Translations under genes and position numbers: made by a program
Assembly: GCF_014229965.1 (NCBI RefSeq)
Contig: NZ_JABGBW010000009.1
Location: 1-49,890 of the forward strand
Length of the DNA: 49,890 bases
Source: Peptostreptococcus canis
Lineage (GTDB): Bacteria; Bacillota; Clostridia; Peptostreptococcales; Peptostreptococcaceae
Direction of reading: 5' to 3'
Part shown: positions 16,778 to 27,336 of the stretch, piece by piece
Numbering within the stretch: position 1 is the stretch's first letter
How the letters are laid out: each line of letters begins with the position of its first letter
Notes under the pieces: model-generated
The model's input: the letters and a program-made list of their open reading frames with translations, nothing else
Database searches by the model: none
What the model was told of the DNA's origin: nothing

Positions 16778-18418
16778 CTATAAAAATAGTTTTAAATCTT
16801 CATCAACTGTTCCAATACCTGATATACCAAAGTTTTCTATTAGTACATTTGCTACATTTGGAGAAAGGAATCCCGGTAATGTCGGTCCTAGATGTATGTT
16901 TTTAACACCTAAAAATAATAGGGCCAATAGTACTATTACAGCTTTTTGCTCATACCAGGCTATATTATAAGCTATTGGTAACTCATTTATATCTTCCAAT
17001 TCAAATACCTCTTTTAATTTTAATGCAATTACTGCAAGAGAATATGAATCATTACACTGACCTGCATCTAATACTCTAGGAATACCATTTATATCTCCTA
17101 AATTCAACTTATTATATCTGTACTTTGCACATCCTGCTGTTAAAATAACTGTATCTTTTGGTAATTTTTCGGCAAATTCAGTATAATAACTTCTGCCTTT
17201 CATTCTACCATCACAACCGCCCATCACAAAGAATTTTTTGATGGCACCACTCTTTACTGCATCTACAATTTTATCAGAAAGCGAAATAACTTGATTATGT
17301 GCAAATCCTCCAACTATTTTTCCATTCTCTATTTCCTCTGGAGAAGGTAATTTTTTAGCCATTTCTATTATTTGAGAGAAATCTTTCTTTCCATTTTCAT
17401 CAGCTTCTATATGAATACATCCAGGAAATCCGGACGCACCTGTAGTAAATATTCTATTTTTCACTTCTTCACTCTTAGGTGGTACTATACAGTTAGTAGT
17501 AAATAGAATTGGTCCATTGAAAGTTTCAAATTCCGTAATTTGTTTCCACCAAGCATTACCATAATTTCCTACCAAATTTTCATATTTTTTAAATGCAGGA
17601 TAATAATTAGCTGGAAGCATTTCACCATGTGTATATACATCTACTCCGGTACCTTTTGTCTGTTCTAATAATTGTTCTAAATCTACCAAATCATGTCCGG
17701 ATATTAATATAGCAGGATTATTTCTTGTCCCTATATTTACAGTTGTTATTTCAGGATTACCATACTTAGTAGTATTTGCCTTATCAAGCAATGCCATTAC
17801 CTTTACTCCATTTTCTCCTGTTTCTAAGGTTAATCCTACTAATTCATCAATACCTAAACCATCATCTAATGTAGAAGATAGAGCTCTATATATAAATTGA
17901 TATATAGAATTATCTTCCATACCAATATTTAATGCATGTTCACCATACGCTGCCATTCCTTTCAAACCATATATTATTAATTCTCTCAAGGATCTTATAT
18001 CTTCATTTTGAGTGGATAACACACCTATACCTTTTGCCTTTTCCAACATTTCATCTCTGTTTTTTACTCTAAAAACTACTGAATCGTGAGGATTTTTTAA
18101 ATCTACCTTTTTTAATAAATTATCTCTTATTTTAATCATTTTCTTAATCTGATTTTCAATTGCATCAGAATCAAAATTTGCATTCGTAATTGTTATAAAT
18201 AGACTTGTTAATATTTCTTTATTTATTTCTGAAATAGAATTTACATCTATATCACCTTTTATGACTATTTCTGAAATTCCTTTAGAAATATATATCAATA
18301 AATCTTGTAAGGCAGCGACTGTGGGATTTTTTCCACATACACCTATTTTTGTACATCCTGTTCCCCTTGCTGTTTCTTGACATTGATAACAAAACATTGC
18401 TCCTGTAATATCTTTCAT
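16778..18418 (-). CDS. hcp: Hybrid cluster protein (hydroxylamine / NO reductase)
   Basis: Hcp carries a [4Fe-4S] and a hybrid Fe-S-O cluster and reduces NO (and hydroxylamine in vitro), protecting anaerobes from nitrosative stress. The N-terminal motif has Cys10, Cys13, Cys22 and Cys28 (C-x2-C-x8-C-x5-C), the form found in strict anaerobes. Hybrid-cluster ligands lie in [29 protein letters not shown] and [10 protein letters not shown]. At 546 residues it is normal. It is monocistronic, with a small inverted repeat in its promoter region. No Hcr reductase is adjacent. Confidence 0.96.
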   Translation of the reverse strand: MKDITGAMFCYQCQETARGTGCTKIGVCGKNPTVAALQDLLIYISKGISEIVIKGDIDVNSISEINKEILTSLFITITNANFDSDAIENQIKKMIKIRDNLLKKVDLKNPHDSVVFRVKNRDEMLEKAKGIGVLSTQNEDIRSLRELIIYGLKGMAAYGEHALNIGMEDNSIYQFIYRALSSTLDDGLGIDELVGLTLETGENGVKVMALLDKANTTKYGNPEITTVNIGTRNNPAILISGHDLVDLEQLLEQTKGTGVDVYTHGEMLPANYYPAFKKYENLVGNYGNAWWKQITEFETFNGPILFTTNCIVPPKSEEVKNRIFTTGASGFPGCIHIEADENGKKDFSQIIEMAKKLPSPEEIENGKIVGGFAHNQVISLSDKIVDAVKSGAIKKFFVMGGCDGRMKGRSYYTEFAEKLPKDTVILTAGCAKYRYNKLNLGDINGIPRVLDAGQCNDSYSLAVIALKLKEVFELEDINELPIAYNIAWYEQKAVIVLLALLFLGVKNIHLGPTLPGFLSPNVANVLIENFGISGIGTVDEDLKLFL

Positions 18419-18494
18419 AATAAAACCTCCAATATAATACTAATTAAATTTATTTAAATTTCATTCTTTATGTTAATTAGTATTATATATATAT

Positions 18495-18513
18495 CAACAT
18501 GTTAATTATGTTG
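18495..18513. promoter_or_regulatory. Candidate operator upstream of hcp
   Basis: CAACAT-N7-ATGTTG is an inverted repeat just upstream of a TATAAT hexamer (18487-18482 on the minus strand). The -35 region at the matching distance is poor, as in promoters that need an activator. A CRP/FNR-family regulator such as HcpR would fit the gene, but the match to its known motifs is not exact. Confidence 0.35.
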
Positions 18514-18532
18514 TTATTACAACTAATTTTAT

Positions 18533-18585
18533 AAAAAAAAGGCTGACTTAAAAATCTTATCAAAAATTAAGACCTTAAGCCAACC
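18533..18585 (-). terminator. Terminator of the gyrA-rsbV-rsbW-sigB transcript
   Basis: On the minus strand GGTTGGCTTAA pairs with TTAAGTCAGCC (two wobble pairs) around a smaller TCTTA/TAAGA stem, followed by a run of eight Ts. It lies within ten bases of the sigB stop codon. Confidence 0.85.
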
Positions 18586-18591
18586 TTCGTT

Positions 18592-19368
18592 CTACACAGC
18601 TTTTAAATATTCTTTTTTCAATTTTTCTATTATTTTTTTCTCAAGCCTGGATACAGTCATCTGAGATATTCCTATCTCTTCCGCTATTACAGATTGAGTT
18701 TTATTATTGAAAAATCTTCCTTCAATTATCTTTACTTCAAGTTCATTTAAATTTTTCATAAAATGTTCCAAGAAATCTCTTTCTTCAATTTGAGAAAACT
18801 TCTTTTCTTCACTGCCAACTCTATCTCCCAATGTCATATCTTTATCTTCTGAATCATCATTACTAGGAGTATCTAAAGAAATAGGCTGATAACCATAAGA
18901 AGCTTCCATAGCTTCAAGAACTTCTTCTTCAGTTATTTCTAGATATTCGGCAATTTCAGATGGTCTTGGACTCTTTTTATTTTCTTGTTCTAAATATATC
19001 TTCGCATTACTTATTTTTTTACTCAATTCTTGGATTCTTCTAGGAACTCTCATTGTCCATACTTTATCTCTAAAATATTTTTTTATTTCTCCAACTATTG
19101 TAGGAGTTGCAAAACTCGAAAATTCAAACCCCTTAGATATATCATATCTATCAATAGCATAGATAAGAGCTAGTGAAGCAACTTGATATATATCTTCGTA
19201 ATCGACACCTTTATTAATATATTTTCTCGATAATATCTTTGCTAAATATAAATTCCTTTCGATTAATATATTTCTAACAGTTGTGTTGCTCTTATCTTCA
19301 GAAAAAACTTCGAAGAGTTCTTTTGTTTCCATCTTCTCAAATTCTTTTTCTGAGGCCAATACATTCAT
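18592..19368 (-). CDS. sigB: RNA polymerase sigma factor SigB (SigB/SigF family)
   Basis: A 258-residue alternative sigma factor with region 2 (KYINKGVDYEDIYQVASLALIYAIDRYD), region 3 and a region 4 HTH (FFNNKTQSVIAEEIGISQMTVSRLEKKI). SPTIVGEIKKYFRD-like SFATPTIVGEIKKYFRDKVW is diagnostic of the SigB/F/G group. Its ATG overlaps the rsbW stop by one base, so the two are translationally coupled. Downstream of rsbV-rsbW and gyrA, as in C. difficile, it is most likely the general stress sigma factor rather than sporulation SigF, though sequence alone cannot fully separate them. Confidence 0.88.
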   Translation of the reverse strand: MNVLASEKEFEKMETKELFEVFSEDKSNTTVRNILIERNLYLAKILSRKYINKGVDYEDIYQVASLALIYAIDRYDISKGFEFSSFATPTIVGEIKKYFRDKVWTMRVPRRIQELSKKISNAKIYLEQENKKSPRPSEIAEYLEITEEEVLEAMEASYGYQPISLDTPSNDDSEDKDMTLGDRVGSEEKKFSQIEERDFLEHFMKNLNELEVKIIEGRFFNNKTQSVIAEEIGISQMTVSRLEKKIIEKLKKEYLKAV

Positions 19369-19775
19369 TAATTATCAACTCCAACCATTTTAGTCATCTT
19401 TATTATAGTACCACATTTATCACAAGTTTTTATTTCAACATCATCCATTAAAGTTTTAATGATAAATAAACCTAAACCACTTGTTTTTGGATTATTAGGA
19501 TCTGGATCTTCAACAGCTTCTTCATCATAACCAATACCATTATCTTTTACCTCAATAGTTAATCTATCTTCATATACATAAAAAGTTAAATAAAATTCAC
19601 TTTCTTTACTATGCTTGATAGCATTTGTACAAGCTTCTGATATAGATACCTTTAAGTCTTCTATATCATCTAATGTAAATCCCATTTTGCTGGCAATTCC
19701 AGATGTAGTCAATCTTATTACCGAAACAAAATTTGGATTACTGGATAAATTTATGCTTATTTTTTCGCATTCCAT
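19368..19775 (-). CDS. rsbW: Anti-sigma factor / serine kinase RsbW
   Basis: A 135-residue GHKL kinase that would bind SigB and phosphorylate RsbV. The N box (ISEACTNAIKHSKES), G1 (VKDNGIGYDEEA) and G2 (TSGLGLFIIKTLMD) are all present. The C-terminal TCDKCGTIIKMTK is slightly unusual in carrying a CxxC pair. It begins within the last bases of rsbV, with GGAGGGATAG as ribosome site. Confidence 0.93.
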   Translation of the reverse strand: MECEKISINLSSNPNFVSVIRLTTSGIASKMGFTLDDIEDLKVSISEACTNAIKHSKESEFYLTFYVYEDRLTIEVKDNGIGYDEEAVEDPDPNNPKTSGLGLFIIKTLMDDVEIKTCDKCGTIIKMTKMVGVDN

Positions 19776-19777
19776 CG

Positions 19778-20095
19778 CTATCCCTCCATATTTATTATCT
19801 GATCTAGACCAGTTATTTTAAATATTTTCTTTACATTATCTTTTGTATTCAATAAAGAAATATCTTTTCCATCTTCTCTTAACCTCTTCATAATTCCAAC
19901 TATAATCCCGATACCAGTTGAATCTATATAACTTAAATCTTTCATATCCAGAACAATATTTGAAAACTTTTCTTCAATATTGTCATTTACCAAGCTCTTT
20001 AACTTATCCGCACAAGATACATCAAGTTCACCTGAAAGTTCTACAATCCAACTTTCAGATTCTTCTTTATAATTTGAAATTATATCTATTGACAT
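19778..20095 (-). CDS. rsbV: Anti-anti-sigma factor RsbV (STAS domain)
   Basis: A 105-residue STAS protein. Dephosphorylated RsbV would bind RsbW and free SigB. The phosphorylatable serine is Ser59 in YIDSTGIGIIVG, and GELDVSCADKLKSLV precedes it. It starts 14 bases after gyrA, so stress regulation and gyrase are on one probable transcript. No RsbU/RsbP-type PP2C phosphatase lies nearby; the signal input must come from elsewhere. Confidence 0.93.
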   Translation of the reverse strand: MSIDIISNYKEESESWIVELSGELDVSCADKLKSLVNDNIEEKFSNIVLDMKDLSYIDSTGIGIIVGIMKRLREDGKDISLLNTKDNVKKIFKITGLDQIINMEG

Positions 20096-20109
20096 ATAAA
20101 GCCTCCTTA

Positions 20110-22560
20110 CTAGTCTATTTCATCTTCAGTCTTTATTTTTGCTATCGATACCACTTCTACTTCTTCATCAGTTCTCATAAGTTTTACACCACTAGTAATT
20201 CTTCCAAAAATTGAAATTTCATTTACTCTGATTCTAATTAATACACCATCAGAATTTATCATCATTATTTCATCATCTTCATTTACCAAATTAGCTCCAA
20301 CTAATTTACCTGTTTTAGAAGTTATATTATATGTTTTTATTCCCTTTCCGGACCTAATCTGTTTTCTATATTCTTCAATATCAGATCTCTTACCAAATCC
20401 ATTCTCACTTACAACCAATAAATCTGTACCTTCACTTGTTAAATCCATAGATACTACTATATCCCCTTTTGAAAGTGAGATACCTTTTACACCGGTAGCT
20501 GATCTTCCCATAGCTCTAACATCTTTTTCATCAAATCTTATTGACATTGCATTTTGAGTTACTAACATAACTTCTTCATTTCCATCAGTCATTTTAACTC
20601 CGATAAGTTCATCACCATCTTTTAAATTTATCGCAATAAGCCCTGATTTATTTATATTCTTAAACTCTTCAATCAATGTCTTTTTAACAATACCATTTTT
20701 AGTAGCCATTAGTAGATATTTATATTCGCTATTTATATCTTCAGCAGGATTAAATGTAATAATTCTAGCTACTTTTTCACCAGGATTAAGTTGCAATAAA
20801 TTTACTATTGCAGTTCCTTTTGCAGTTCTTTTTCCTTCAGGAATTTCATAAGCATTTAATTTATATACTCTACCCCTATTTGTAAAGAACAACATGATAG
20901 AATGTGTCGTAGTAGTTATTAAATCTGTTATAAAATCTTCTTCCCTTGTCGTAAGGGCAGAAATCCCTCTTCCACCTCTTTTTTGGCTTCTGTATGTATC
21001 TGCCGGAAGTCTTTTTATATACCCTAAATGAGTAAGTGTTACTGCTATATCCTCTTCTTCAAATAGATCTCTTACATCAAATTCTCCTTCAGCGGGAACT
21101 ATGTCAGTTCTTCTATCATCGGCATATTTATTCTTTATAGCTAACATTTCATCTTTTATTACACCATATAGTTTTAATTCATCTGCTAAAATACTTGATA
21201 AATATTCTATTTTTTTCATCAATTCGTTATATTCATTATCTATTTTTTCTCTTTCAAGACCTGTTAATCTCTGAAGTCTCATGTCCAATATAGCTTGAGC
21301 TTGAATTTCAGTAAAATCAAACTCTTCTATTAATCTTTCCTTAGCTATTTGACCATTACTAGAACTTCTGATTATAGTTATAACTCTATCTATATTATCT
21401 AGCGCTATTTTTAATCCTTCTAGTATGTGTGCTCTTGCTTCAGCTTTTTTTAGATCAAACTGTGTTCTTCTTGTTATAACATCTTTTTGATGCTGAACAT
21501 AGTGATAAATTACTTCTTTTAAATTCAATATTTTAGGTGTTCCATTTACAAGGGAAAGCATTATTATACTAAAAGTATCTTCTAATTGCGAATGTTTATA
21601 CATATTATTAAGAACTATATTGGCATTTGTATCTTTTTTCAATTCAACCACAATTCTCATTCCATGTCTATTACTTTCATCTCTTAAATCAGAAATACCT
21701 TCTATTCTTTTTTCCTTTACAAGTTCTGCTATTCTTTCTACTAATCTGGCTTTATTCACCTGATATGGAATTTCTGTAATAACTATCTGTTGCTTTCCTT
21801 TTGGTAATTCTTCTATTTCTGCTTTGGCTCTTACCTTTACTTTTCCTCTACCGGTTTTGTATGCCTCTTTAATTCCTTCAGTACCTACTATAGTAGCTCC
21901 CGTTGGGAAATCAGGTCCCTTTATATAATTTAAAAGCTCGTCAACTTCACATTCCTGGTTATCTATATAATGTACAGTAGCATCTATTACTTCCCCTAAA
22001 TTATGCGGTGGTATAGACGTAGCCATCCCAACAGCTATACCATTAGAACCATTTACCAGTAAATTAGGATATCTGGAAGGAAGAACTTTCGGTTCCTGTA
22101 AAGATTCATCAAAGTTTGGTCCAAAATCTACAGTTTCTTTTTCAATGTCTCTTAATAATTCTAGAGCTAATTTACTCATTCTTGCTTCAGTATAACGCAT
22201 TGCTGCCGGATTATCTCCATCAACAGTACCAAAGTTACCTTGCCCGTCTACTAAAAGACCTCTTGTAGAGAAATCCTGTGCCATTTTAACCATGGCCATA
22301 TATACAGAACTATCTCCATGTGGATGATACTTACCCAGTACATCACCTACTATACGTGCTGATTTTCTATAGGGTTTATCCGGTGTTATTCCCTGCTCAT
22401 TCATTGAATATAGTATTCTTCTATGAACAGGCTTAAGTCCATCTCTTACATCAGGCAAAGCTCTACCAGCAATAACACTCATAGAGTAGGCCATATATGA
22501 TTTTTTCATTTCTTCAGAAATTTCTTTTGATATTATTTTTTTATTTATATTATTTTCCAT
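20110..22560 (-). CDS. gyrA: DNA gyrase subunit A
   Basis: The breakage-reunion subunit of gyrase, 816 residues. Catalytic tyrosine is Tyr123 ([10 protein letters not shown]). The GyrA box QKRGGRGI near residue 530 starts the DNA-wrapping C-terminal domain with its six beta-pinwheel repeats. In the quinolone region [12 protein letters not shown], Ser84 matches E. coli Ser83, but the position equal to E. coli Asp87 is Met88 instead of the usual acid. It follows gyrB by 16 bases. Confidence 0.98.
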   Translation of the reverse strand: MENNINKKIISKEISEEMKKSYMAYSMSVIAGRALPDVRDGLKPVHRRILYSMNEQGITPDKPYRKSARIVGDVLGKYHPHGDSSVYMAMVKMAQDFSTRGLLVDGQGNFGTVDGDNPAAMRYTEARMSKLALELLRDIEKETVDFGPNFDESLQEPKVLPSRYPNLLVNGSNGIAVGMATSIPPHNLGEVIDATVHYIDNQECEVDELLNYIKGPDFPTGATIVGTEGIKEAYKTGRGKVKVRAKAEIEELPKGKQQIVITEIPYQVNKARLVERIAELVKEKRIEGISDLRDESNRHGMRIVVELKKDTNANIVLNNMYKHSQLEDTFSIIMLSLVNGTPKILNLKEVIYHYVQHQKDVITRRTQFDLKKAEARAHILEGLKIALDNIDRVITIIRSSSNGQIAKERLIEEFDFTEIQAQAILDMRLQRLTGLEREKIDNEYNELMKKIEYLSSILADELKLYGVIKDEMLAIKNKYADDRRTDIVPAEGEFDVRDLFEEEDIAVTLTHLGYIKRLPADTYRSQKRGGRGISALTTREEDFITDLITTTTHSIMLFFTNRGRVYKLNAYEIPEGKRTAKGTAIVNLLQLNPGEKVARIITFNPAEDINSEYKYLLMATKNGIVKKTLIEEFKNINKSGLIAINLKDGDELIGVKMTDGNEEVMLVTQNAMSIRFDEKDVRAMGRSATGVKGISLSKGDIVVSMDLTSEGTDLLVVSENGFGKRSDIEEYRKQIRSGKGIKTYNITSKTGKLVGANLVNEDDEIMMINSDGVLIRIRVNEISIFGRITSGVKLMRTDEEVEVVSIAKIKTEDEID

Positions 22561-22576
22561 TTATTCAGCCAACCTC

Positions 22577-24484
<1,908 letters not shown>

Positions 24485-25600
24485 CTATTTACCTCCATTC
24501 TCTATGCCGACTACTTTGCCTGCATCTATATGAAATACAGAGTAGTCATCACTATCCAATATATTAATATGGAATGGATCTGCTGATGTAACAAACATCT
24601 GTATATCTTTTAATTTTTCAACCAACATTTTTTGTCTATCCTGATCTAATTCACTGAATACATCATCCAATATCAATACTGGATAATCTCCAATTTCTTG
24701 TTTTATAAGCTCTATTTCAGATAATTTAAGAGAAATAGAAGCCGTCCTCTGCTGACCTTGAGAACCATAAAATCGAACATCAATATCATTTATAAATATT
24801 CCCAAATCATCTTTATGAGGACCTATTTTGGTATTTCTATTGAAAATATCACTATCTCTATTTTCTTTATATTTGTTCCATAATTCTTTTTTAATATTAA
24901 AAATATCTGTTTTTTCAGATAAATCTATTTGACTTTTATATGTTATTTTTAAATTTTCTCTATTAGATGTTAAACTTCTATGAAGTCTATTTGCTATTTT
25001 TGATATTTTTTCTATAAACTCACATCTAATAATATATATTTCACTACCAAAATTAATTAAATTTTCATCATATACATCTAACAAATTTTTATCTATTATT
25101 CCTGATTTAAGTAATTTGTTTCTTTGATTTATAATCTTATTATAACTAGTAAGCAAATTATAGTATCTTGGCATTATTTGACTTATTTCCTTATCAAGAA
25201 AAGCCCTTCTTTCTTTTGGTCCATCTTTTACAAGTTTTAAATCTTCTGGTGAAAAAACAACTACATTAAGATTTCCCAATAAATCATGTATTGATTTTAT
25301 TGATACACCATTTACTTTAATACCTTTTTTTTCTTTAGTAATGACTACTTCTATTTTTTTATCTAGCCCATTTCTATTAAAATAACAACTTGAATATAGG
25401 TTCTTTTCTCCAAATTTAATCAATTCTCTATCTTTATTAGTCCTAAAAGATCTACCTATAGACATAAGGGTTATAGATTCTACAATATTAGTTTTACCTT
25501 GTCCGTTACTTCCAACTATTAAATTTATATTTTCATTAAAATCAATCACTAAATTTTCATAGTTTCTGTAATTCATTAATTTCAAACTTTTAATATACAA
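24485..25600 (-). CDS. recF: DNA replication and repair protein RecF
   Basis: RecF is an SMC-like ATPase that helps load RecA at gaps. Walker A GSNGQGKT is at 30-37, the signature GSQGQQRTASISLKL is in the C-terminal third, and Walker B is LILDDVFSELD. 371 residues is usual. It begins with TTG (N-terminus MYIKSLKLMNYRNYE), with TAGGTG upstream; no ATG fits the family start better. The gene order yaaA-recF-gyrB is standard next to the origin. Confidence 0.96.
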   Translation of the reverse strand: MYIKSLKLMNYRNYENLVIDFNENINLIVGSNGQGKTNIVESITLMSIGRSFRTNKDRELIKFGEKNLYSSCYFNRNGLDKKIEVVITKEKKGIKVNGVSIKSIHDLLGNLNVVVFSPEDLKLVKDGPKERRAFLDKEISQIMPRYYNLLTSYNKIINQRNKLLKSGIIDKNLLDVYDENLINFGSEIYIIRCEFIEKISKIANRLHRSLTSNRENLKITYKSQIDLSEKTDIFNIKKELWNKYKENRDSDIFNRNTKIGPHKDDLGIFINDIDVRFYGSQGQQRTASISLKLSEIELIKQEIGDYPVLILDDVFSELDQDRQKMLVEKLKDIQMFVTSADPFHINILDSDDYSVFHIDAGKVVGIENGGK

Positions 25601-25613
25601 CCTAACACCTACT

Positions 25614-25820
25614 TTATTTTATCGATATTTTTCTTCCATTTACTTGCACTATATCGCCACTTCTTAATTTTTTTCCTCTTTGAGTGCAAACTTCTCCATT
25701 TACAAGAACTTCCTCACTTATTATAATAACTTTGGCTTCTCCTCCCGACATAACAATATTGGCCAACTTTAAAAATTGATCCAATTTTATAAAATCGGAA
25801 CTTATTTCTATATATTCCAT
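25614..25820 (-). CDS. S4-domain RNA-binding protein YaaA/RlbA
   Basis: A 68-residue S4-like protein with the usual LDQFLKLANIVMSGGEAKVII and QRGKKLRSGDIVQV stretches. Its relatives lie between dnaN and recF in most Firmicutes and bind RNA, possibly in ribosome assembly. The start is the ATG at 25820 behind AGAGGG, rather than the open-frame ATG twelve codons upstream. It begins a transcript with its own extended -10 promoter. Confidence 0.9.
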   Translation of the reverse strand: MEYIEISSDFIKLDQFLKLANIVMSGGEAKVIIISEEVLVNGEVCTQRGKKLRSGDIVQVNGRKISIK

Positions 25821-25894
25821 ATAATCCCTCTCAAAAATATAGTCAAATTTAGACATCTATTTCAGTCTAAATGAAAATTGCATAATCCAACTAC

Positions 25895-25906
25895 TCTATT
25901 ATAACA
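25895..25906 (-). promoter_or_regulatory. Extended -10 promoter before yaaA-recF-gyrB-gyrA
   Basis: TGTTATAAT on the minus strand (TATAAT at 25903-25898) is an extended -10 element about 75 bases before the S4-protein start. No good -35 is seen at 17 bases, consistent with extended -10 use. It follows the dnaN terminator directly. Confidence 0.5.
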
Positions 25907-25933
25907 TAAATCCATTTATTTTAACAGTTAAAT

Positions 25934-25962
25934 AAAGCCCGTGAATGCATTTCACAGGCTTT
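25934..25962 (-). terminator. Terminator of dnaN
   Basis: AAAGCCTGTGAA and TTCACGGGCTTT pair over 12 bases with one wobble, around a 5-base loop, starting 17 bases after the dnaN stop. The tail on the minus strand is only ATTTAAC, so termination may be partial and the yaaA-recF genes could still receive dnaN read-through. Confidence 0.65.
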
Positions 25963-25979
25963 ATAAGCTTTTTTTAATA

Positions 25980-27083
25980 TTAATTGCCTAATCTCACTGG
26001 TAAAAGCAAATAAATATATTCTGGACCATCTACCGGTTTTATTATGGCAGGATTTACCGAACCACCAAATTCTATATTTATAAACTCGCTATCGATATTT
26101 TTTATTCCTTCCAATAAATATTTTGAATTAAATGCTATATCGATATTTTCTCCTTCAAATTCAATAGAAACTTCTTCATATGCATTTCCATTTTCATTAT
26201 TTGAAGTAATTACCATTAATCCATCAGTAATAGATATTTTTATTAAATTATTTTTAGCAGATGTAAATAAAAGAGCTGCTCTCTCTATACACTCTTGAAG
26301 ATTTCTTGTATTAACCTGAATTTTAGTAATGTATTCCTTAGGCAAAAGGCTTTCGTACTTAGTGAAATTTCCATCTATTAATCTGGCAACTATTTTAGTA
26401 TCCCCTATAATAAATATAATATTTTTAGAATCCAATCCAACAAACAAATTCCCTTCATCGCTAAGAAGACTATTTATATGGTTTAGAGTTATCCCAGGAA
26501 TAATAGCATTAATATCGCTATCAATACTTTCTTCTAGATTTGATTTTCTAATTGCCAATCTATATCCATCAAGTGCAACTAAATTTACTTTATCGCCATT
26601 TAAATCTAATAATTCACCAGCTAATGTAGGATTTATTGGTTCTATGGCAGTAGCAAAAACTGTCTGTCTTATCATATTTTTCAACTCGGCTTGATTAAAT
26701 TTAATCATATTGTCCATAGATAATTCTTCTTGTTTTGGAAATTCATCAGCAGGAAGTCCTTTAATTTTAAATCTTGAATTAAGGCAATTTATAAATACGT
26801 TGTAATCTTCGTCCGTTTCTATAGATACAAAAGTATCAGGAAGTTTTCTTATTATATCTCCCATAAGTCTTGAATTAACAACAATAGTTCCTTCTTTATT
26901 TATTTGTGACTCAACAGAAGTTTCAATACTTATTTCGTTATCATATCCGGTAATGGTCAATTTATTATTTTTAGCTGTAATTAGAATACCTTTTAAAAGT
27001 TCTATAGTTGTTTTATTATTAATAGCTTTTTGTGCATTAGTAATTGCATTAGCTAATTTTTTCTGATTACATAATATGTTCAT
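25980..27083 (-). CDS. dnaN: DNA polymerase III beta sliding clamp
   Basis: The ring-shaped processivity clamp, 367 residues in three similar domains. MNILCNQKKLANAITNAQKAI at the start, the middle stretch MIRQTVFATAIEP and the C-terminal YIYLLLPVRLGN match the family. AAAGGA precedes the ATG. A DnaA-box-like sequence (27099-27107) overlaps its upstream region. Clamp binding by polymerase and MutS would use the conserved C-terminal hydrophobic pocket. Confidence 0.97.
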   Translation of the reverse strand: MNILCNQKKLANAITNAQKAINNKTTIELLKGILITAKNNKLTITGYDNEISIETSVESQINKEGTIVVNSRLMGDIIRKLPDTFVSIETDEDYNVFINCLNSRFKIKGLPADEFPKQEELSMDNMIKFNQAELKNMIRQTVFATAIEPINPTLAGELLDLNGDKVNLVALDGYRLAIRKSNLEESIDSDINAIIPGITLNHINSLLSDEGNLFVGLDSKNIIFIIGDTKIVARLIDGNFTKYESLLPKEYITKIQVNTRNLQECIERAALLFTSAKNNLIKISITDGLMVITSNNENGNAYEEVSIEFEGENIDIAFNSKYLLEGIKNIDSEFINIEFGGSVNPAIIKPVDGPEYIYLLLPVRLGN

Positions 27084-27098
27084 TATTTTTTTCCTTTC

Positions 27099-27320
27099 TG
27101 TGTATAAGTTTTTTTCTAATATATATAAATATATATTAAATAAGGTAGTAGTATTAGTAGTAGAATATGTTTATATTGTTGAAAAGTATACAGAAATATT
27201 AAAAAACTACAGATTTAATATGTGTAAAATAATGTTGGTAAGTATATGCACACTTTCTTTATAAAATGTGGATAAATTAAATCATTATTTTATTAACATT
27301 TTATATACAGTTTTTCAACA
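27099..27320. other. Origin unwinding region between dnaA and dnaN
   Basis: An almost pure A/T tract (about 27116-27145) is followed by TAG TAG TAT TAG TAG TAG in register (27146-27163). This is the DnaA-trio arrangement (5'-TAG repeats) known from the B. subtilis origin. About 14 bases further is a DnaA-box-like TTTTCAACA on the minus strand (27185-27177). More boxes are TTATCCACA on the minus strand at 27275-27267, a TTATACACA variant at 27107-27099 and TTTTCAACA at 27312-27320. It probably marks where strands open. Confidence 0.8.
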
Positions 27321-27336
27321 AGAGTATTGTTAATAA

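Noticed and set aside
18490-18530. Rex-type operator upstream of hcp
   Set aside because: TTGTAATAACAA is only partly symmetric and lacks the TTGTTAA-N4-TTAACAA pattern.
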